Part shown: one piece after another, positions 4,936-6,191 of the stretch
Layout: each line of letters begins with the position of its first letter
How positions within the stretch are numbered: the stretch's first letter is position 1
Program-made: the position numbers and the translations under genes
Notes under the pieces: model-generated
The model's database searches: none
Seen by the model: only the letters and a program-made list of their open reading frames with translations
What the model was told of the DNA's origin: nothing
Assembly (NCBI GenBank): GCA_913062735.1
Contig: CAJXWI010000167.1
Location: forward strand, 1 to 6,191
Length of the DNA: 6,191 nt
Direction: 5' to 3'
DNA from: an uncultured Arcobacter sp.
GTDB lineage: Bacteria > Campylobacterota > Campylobacteria > Campylobacterales > Arcobacteraceae

Positions 4936-6191
4936 TTAATTTTTTTGAGTAAATCTTAGTATTAGTTTAGATCCAAAAAGTGAAAATAATAATAATGACA
5001 TTATAACCAGTGTAATAGGTCTTTCAAGAATATATAAAAAATTTCCACCTGATATTTGTAGGGTTTGAACCAAAGAACTTTCAGCCATTGATCCTAATAA
5101 CATGCCGATTACGGCAGCTGGTACTGAAAAATTATAGCGTCTAAATAACCAACCAATTATTGCAAAAATAAGTACAGTAATTGGTCCTGACATATTTCCT
5201 GTTAAACCAAAAGAACCACAAACTGCTAATACTAGAACAGAAGGTACTAAATAGGTCATTTTTACTTTAATAATAGATGCTAAAATAGGAATTAAAAGAA
5301 GCCCTAAAATAATCAGTAAAAACACCTGCCCAAAATTAGCAAAAATAATAGCATAAACAATATCCATTTCTTCTCTAATAAATTGTGGTCCTCCTGTAAT
5401 ATTGTGCATAGCAAAAGCGGCTAACATAACAGCAGTTGCTCCTCCTCCAGGAATTCCAAGGGCCAAAAGTGTGGCCATGGAGCCAGCTTCAGAAGTTGAA
5501 TTTGCAGCTTCTGAAGCTACTACACCTTTTGGGTTTCCTTTTCCAAAAGAATCAGGATCTTTATCTCTTCTTTTTGTTTCAATATAGGATAAAAGATTTG
5601 ATACAGATGACCCAACACCAGGAACTGCTCCAATAAGAACACCAATAATACTTCCTCTAATTAAAATTACAGGATATCTAAAGGCTTGTTTAAAACCTTC
5701 TAATATTTGTGAGATTCTAACTTGTCTTTTATTCTCATCTTCAACTAAAAATTCTGATTTCACCAGTTTAAAAAGCTCAGATGCTGCGAACATTCCCATC
5801 ATAGCTGGAATTGCTGGAATACCATCTGCTAGAAGTTCTAAATCCATGGTTCCACGCATAACTCCCGCTTCACTAAACCCAACTGTTCCTACTAATAATC
5901 CAAAGAGACCTGCAATAAGTCCTTTAATTACATGATCTCCTGTAAGACTTGCTATTAAAGTTAATCCCCAAAGAATAACAACAAACATTTCAGAAGGTCC
6001 AAGTTTTAGTACAAAAAGTGACATTGGTTTTATTAAGAAAAACAATAAAACATATCCAAGTAAAACACCAAAAGTAGAAGAACCTAAAGCCAATCCTAAT
6101 GCTTCATTATGTTTACCTTGTTTTGCCATTGGATAACCATCAAAGGCAGTGGCAATGGCTGAACTGGTACCTGGTATATTCATCAAAATAG
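4936..6191 (-). CDS. tctA: Tripartite tricarboxylate transporter large membrane subunit TctA, N-terminus beyond window edge
   Basis: TctA is the large, roughly 500-residue, ten-to-twelve-helix permease of TTT transporters, which import citrate and other carboxylates with a periplasmic binding protein (TctC) and a small subunit (TctB). The frame is open to the right edge. Its first visible residues (ILMNIPGT) match an internal family motif, so about 80-90 N-terminal residues are missing and the TTG at 6186 is not the start. Counting from that codon, motifs are NIPGT followed by DGYPMAKQG (16-24), DGIPAIPAMMGMFAASEL (121-138), PGVGSS (189-194), FGKGNPKGV (214-222), SEAANS (225-230) and LGIPGGGAT (243-251). 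These are the duplicated glycine/proline signatures of the family. The C-terminus ends normally in a hydrophobic helix and a basic tail. The TauE/SafE gene follows downstream, and a TctDE-like two-component system is convergent. TctB and TctC genes are probably just beyond the edge. The substrate is not determinable from this subunit. Confidence 0.95.
   Translation of the reverse strand, partial: ILMNIPGTSSAIATAFDGYPMAKQGKHNEALGLALGSSTFGVLLGYVLLFFLIKPMSLFVLKLGPSEMFVVILWGLTLIASLTGDHVIKGLIAGLFGLLVGTVGFSEAGVMRGTMDLELLADGIPAIPAMMGMFAASELFKLVKSEFLVEDENKRQVRISQILEGFKQAFRYPVILIRGSIIGVLIGAVPGVGSSVSNLLSYIETKRRDKDPDSFGKGNPKGVVASEAANSTSEAGSMATLLALGIPGGGATAVMLAAFAMHNITGGPQFIREEMDIVYAIIFANFGQVFLLIILGLLLIPILASIIKVKMTYLVPSVLVLAVCGSFGLTGNMSGPITVLIFAIIGWLFRRYNFSVPAAVIGMLLGSMAESSLVQTLQISGGNFLYILERPITLVIMSLLLFSLFGSKLILRFTQKN

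Noticed and set aside
5485..5518. A perfect 11-bp inverted repeat (AGCTTCAGAAG and CTTCTGAAGCT) within tctA.
   Set aside because: It lies exactly on two conserved SEA motifs of the protein whose codons are nearly self-complementary, so coding constraint explains it.
5402..5636. Two plus-strand frames inside tctA.
   Set aside because: They are antisense to the most conserved part of TctA (PGVGSS to LGIPGGGAT) and are explained by that gene's codon content.
6184..6186. TTG as the start codon of tctA.
   Set aside because: The frame continues to the window edge and the residues there match an internal TctA motif, so the true start is outside the window.

Overview
The window is strongly AT-rich, with lysine-, isoleucine- and asparagine-rich proteins and good AAGGA-type ribosome binding sites. 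Together with a tripartite tricarboxylate transporter (TTT), a TctD/TctE-type two-component system and RND efflux genes, this suggests a Campylobacterota bacterium, most likely an Arcobacter-group species. That assignment is inference from composition and gene content; no marker gene is present.

Layout. (1) Positions 1-321, minus strand: the 5' part of an RND efflux periplasmic adaptor lipoprotein. It runs off the left edge and carries an apparent one-base deletion in an A7 run. (2) About 290 bases separate it from divergent plus-strand genes and hold promoter-like elements for both directions. (3) Positions 610-1096, plus strand: two small overlapping genes of unknown function, one for a charged soluble-looking protein and one for a small single-span membrane protein. 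(4) Positions 1235-4137, plus strand: an apparent operon with its own promoter, encoding a tandem-domain universal stress protein, an OmpR-family response regulator and a sensor histidine kinase. The last two genes overlap by one base. (5) Positions 4134-6191, minus strand: tctA, the large TTT membrane subunit, cut by the right edge, followed by a TauE/SafE (TSUP) permease gene whose stop codon overlaps that of the kinase gene.

How they may work together. TctD/TctE systems classically switch on TTT transport of citrate or other carboxylates. Here the kinase has a periplasmic sensor region and sits tail-to-tail with the transporter operon, so the simplest reading is a local sense-and-import module. 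The TauE/SafE permease may export a product or handle a second anion. The substrate cannot be told from sequence. The binding protein TctC and small subunit TctB are not visible and may lie beyond the right edge.

I see no RNA gene, CRISPR array, insertion sequence or phage gene. Most of the window looks like ordinary chromosomal accessory metabolism. The points most worth checking are the frameshift, the unknown small gene pair and the tctA-TauE linkage.
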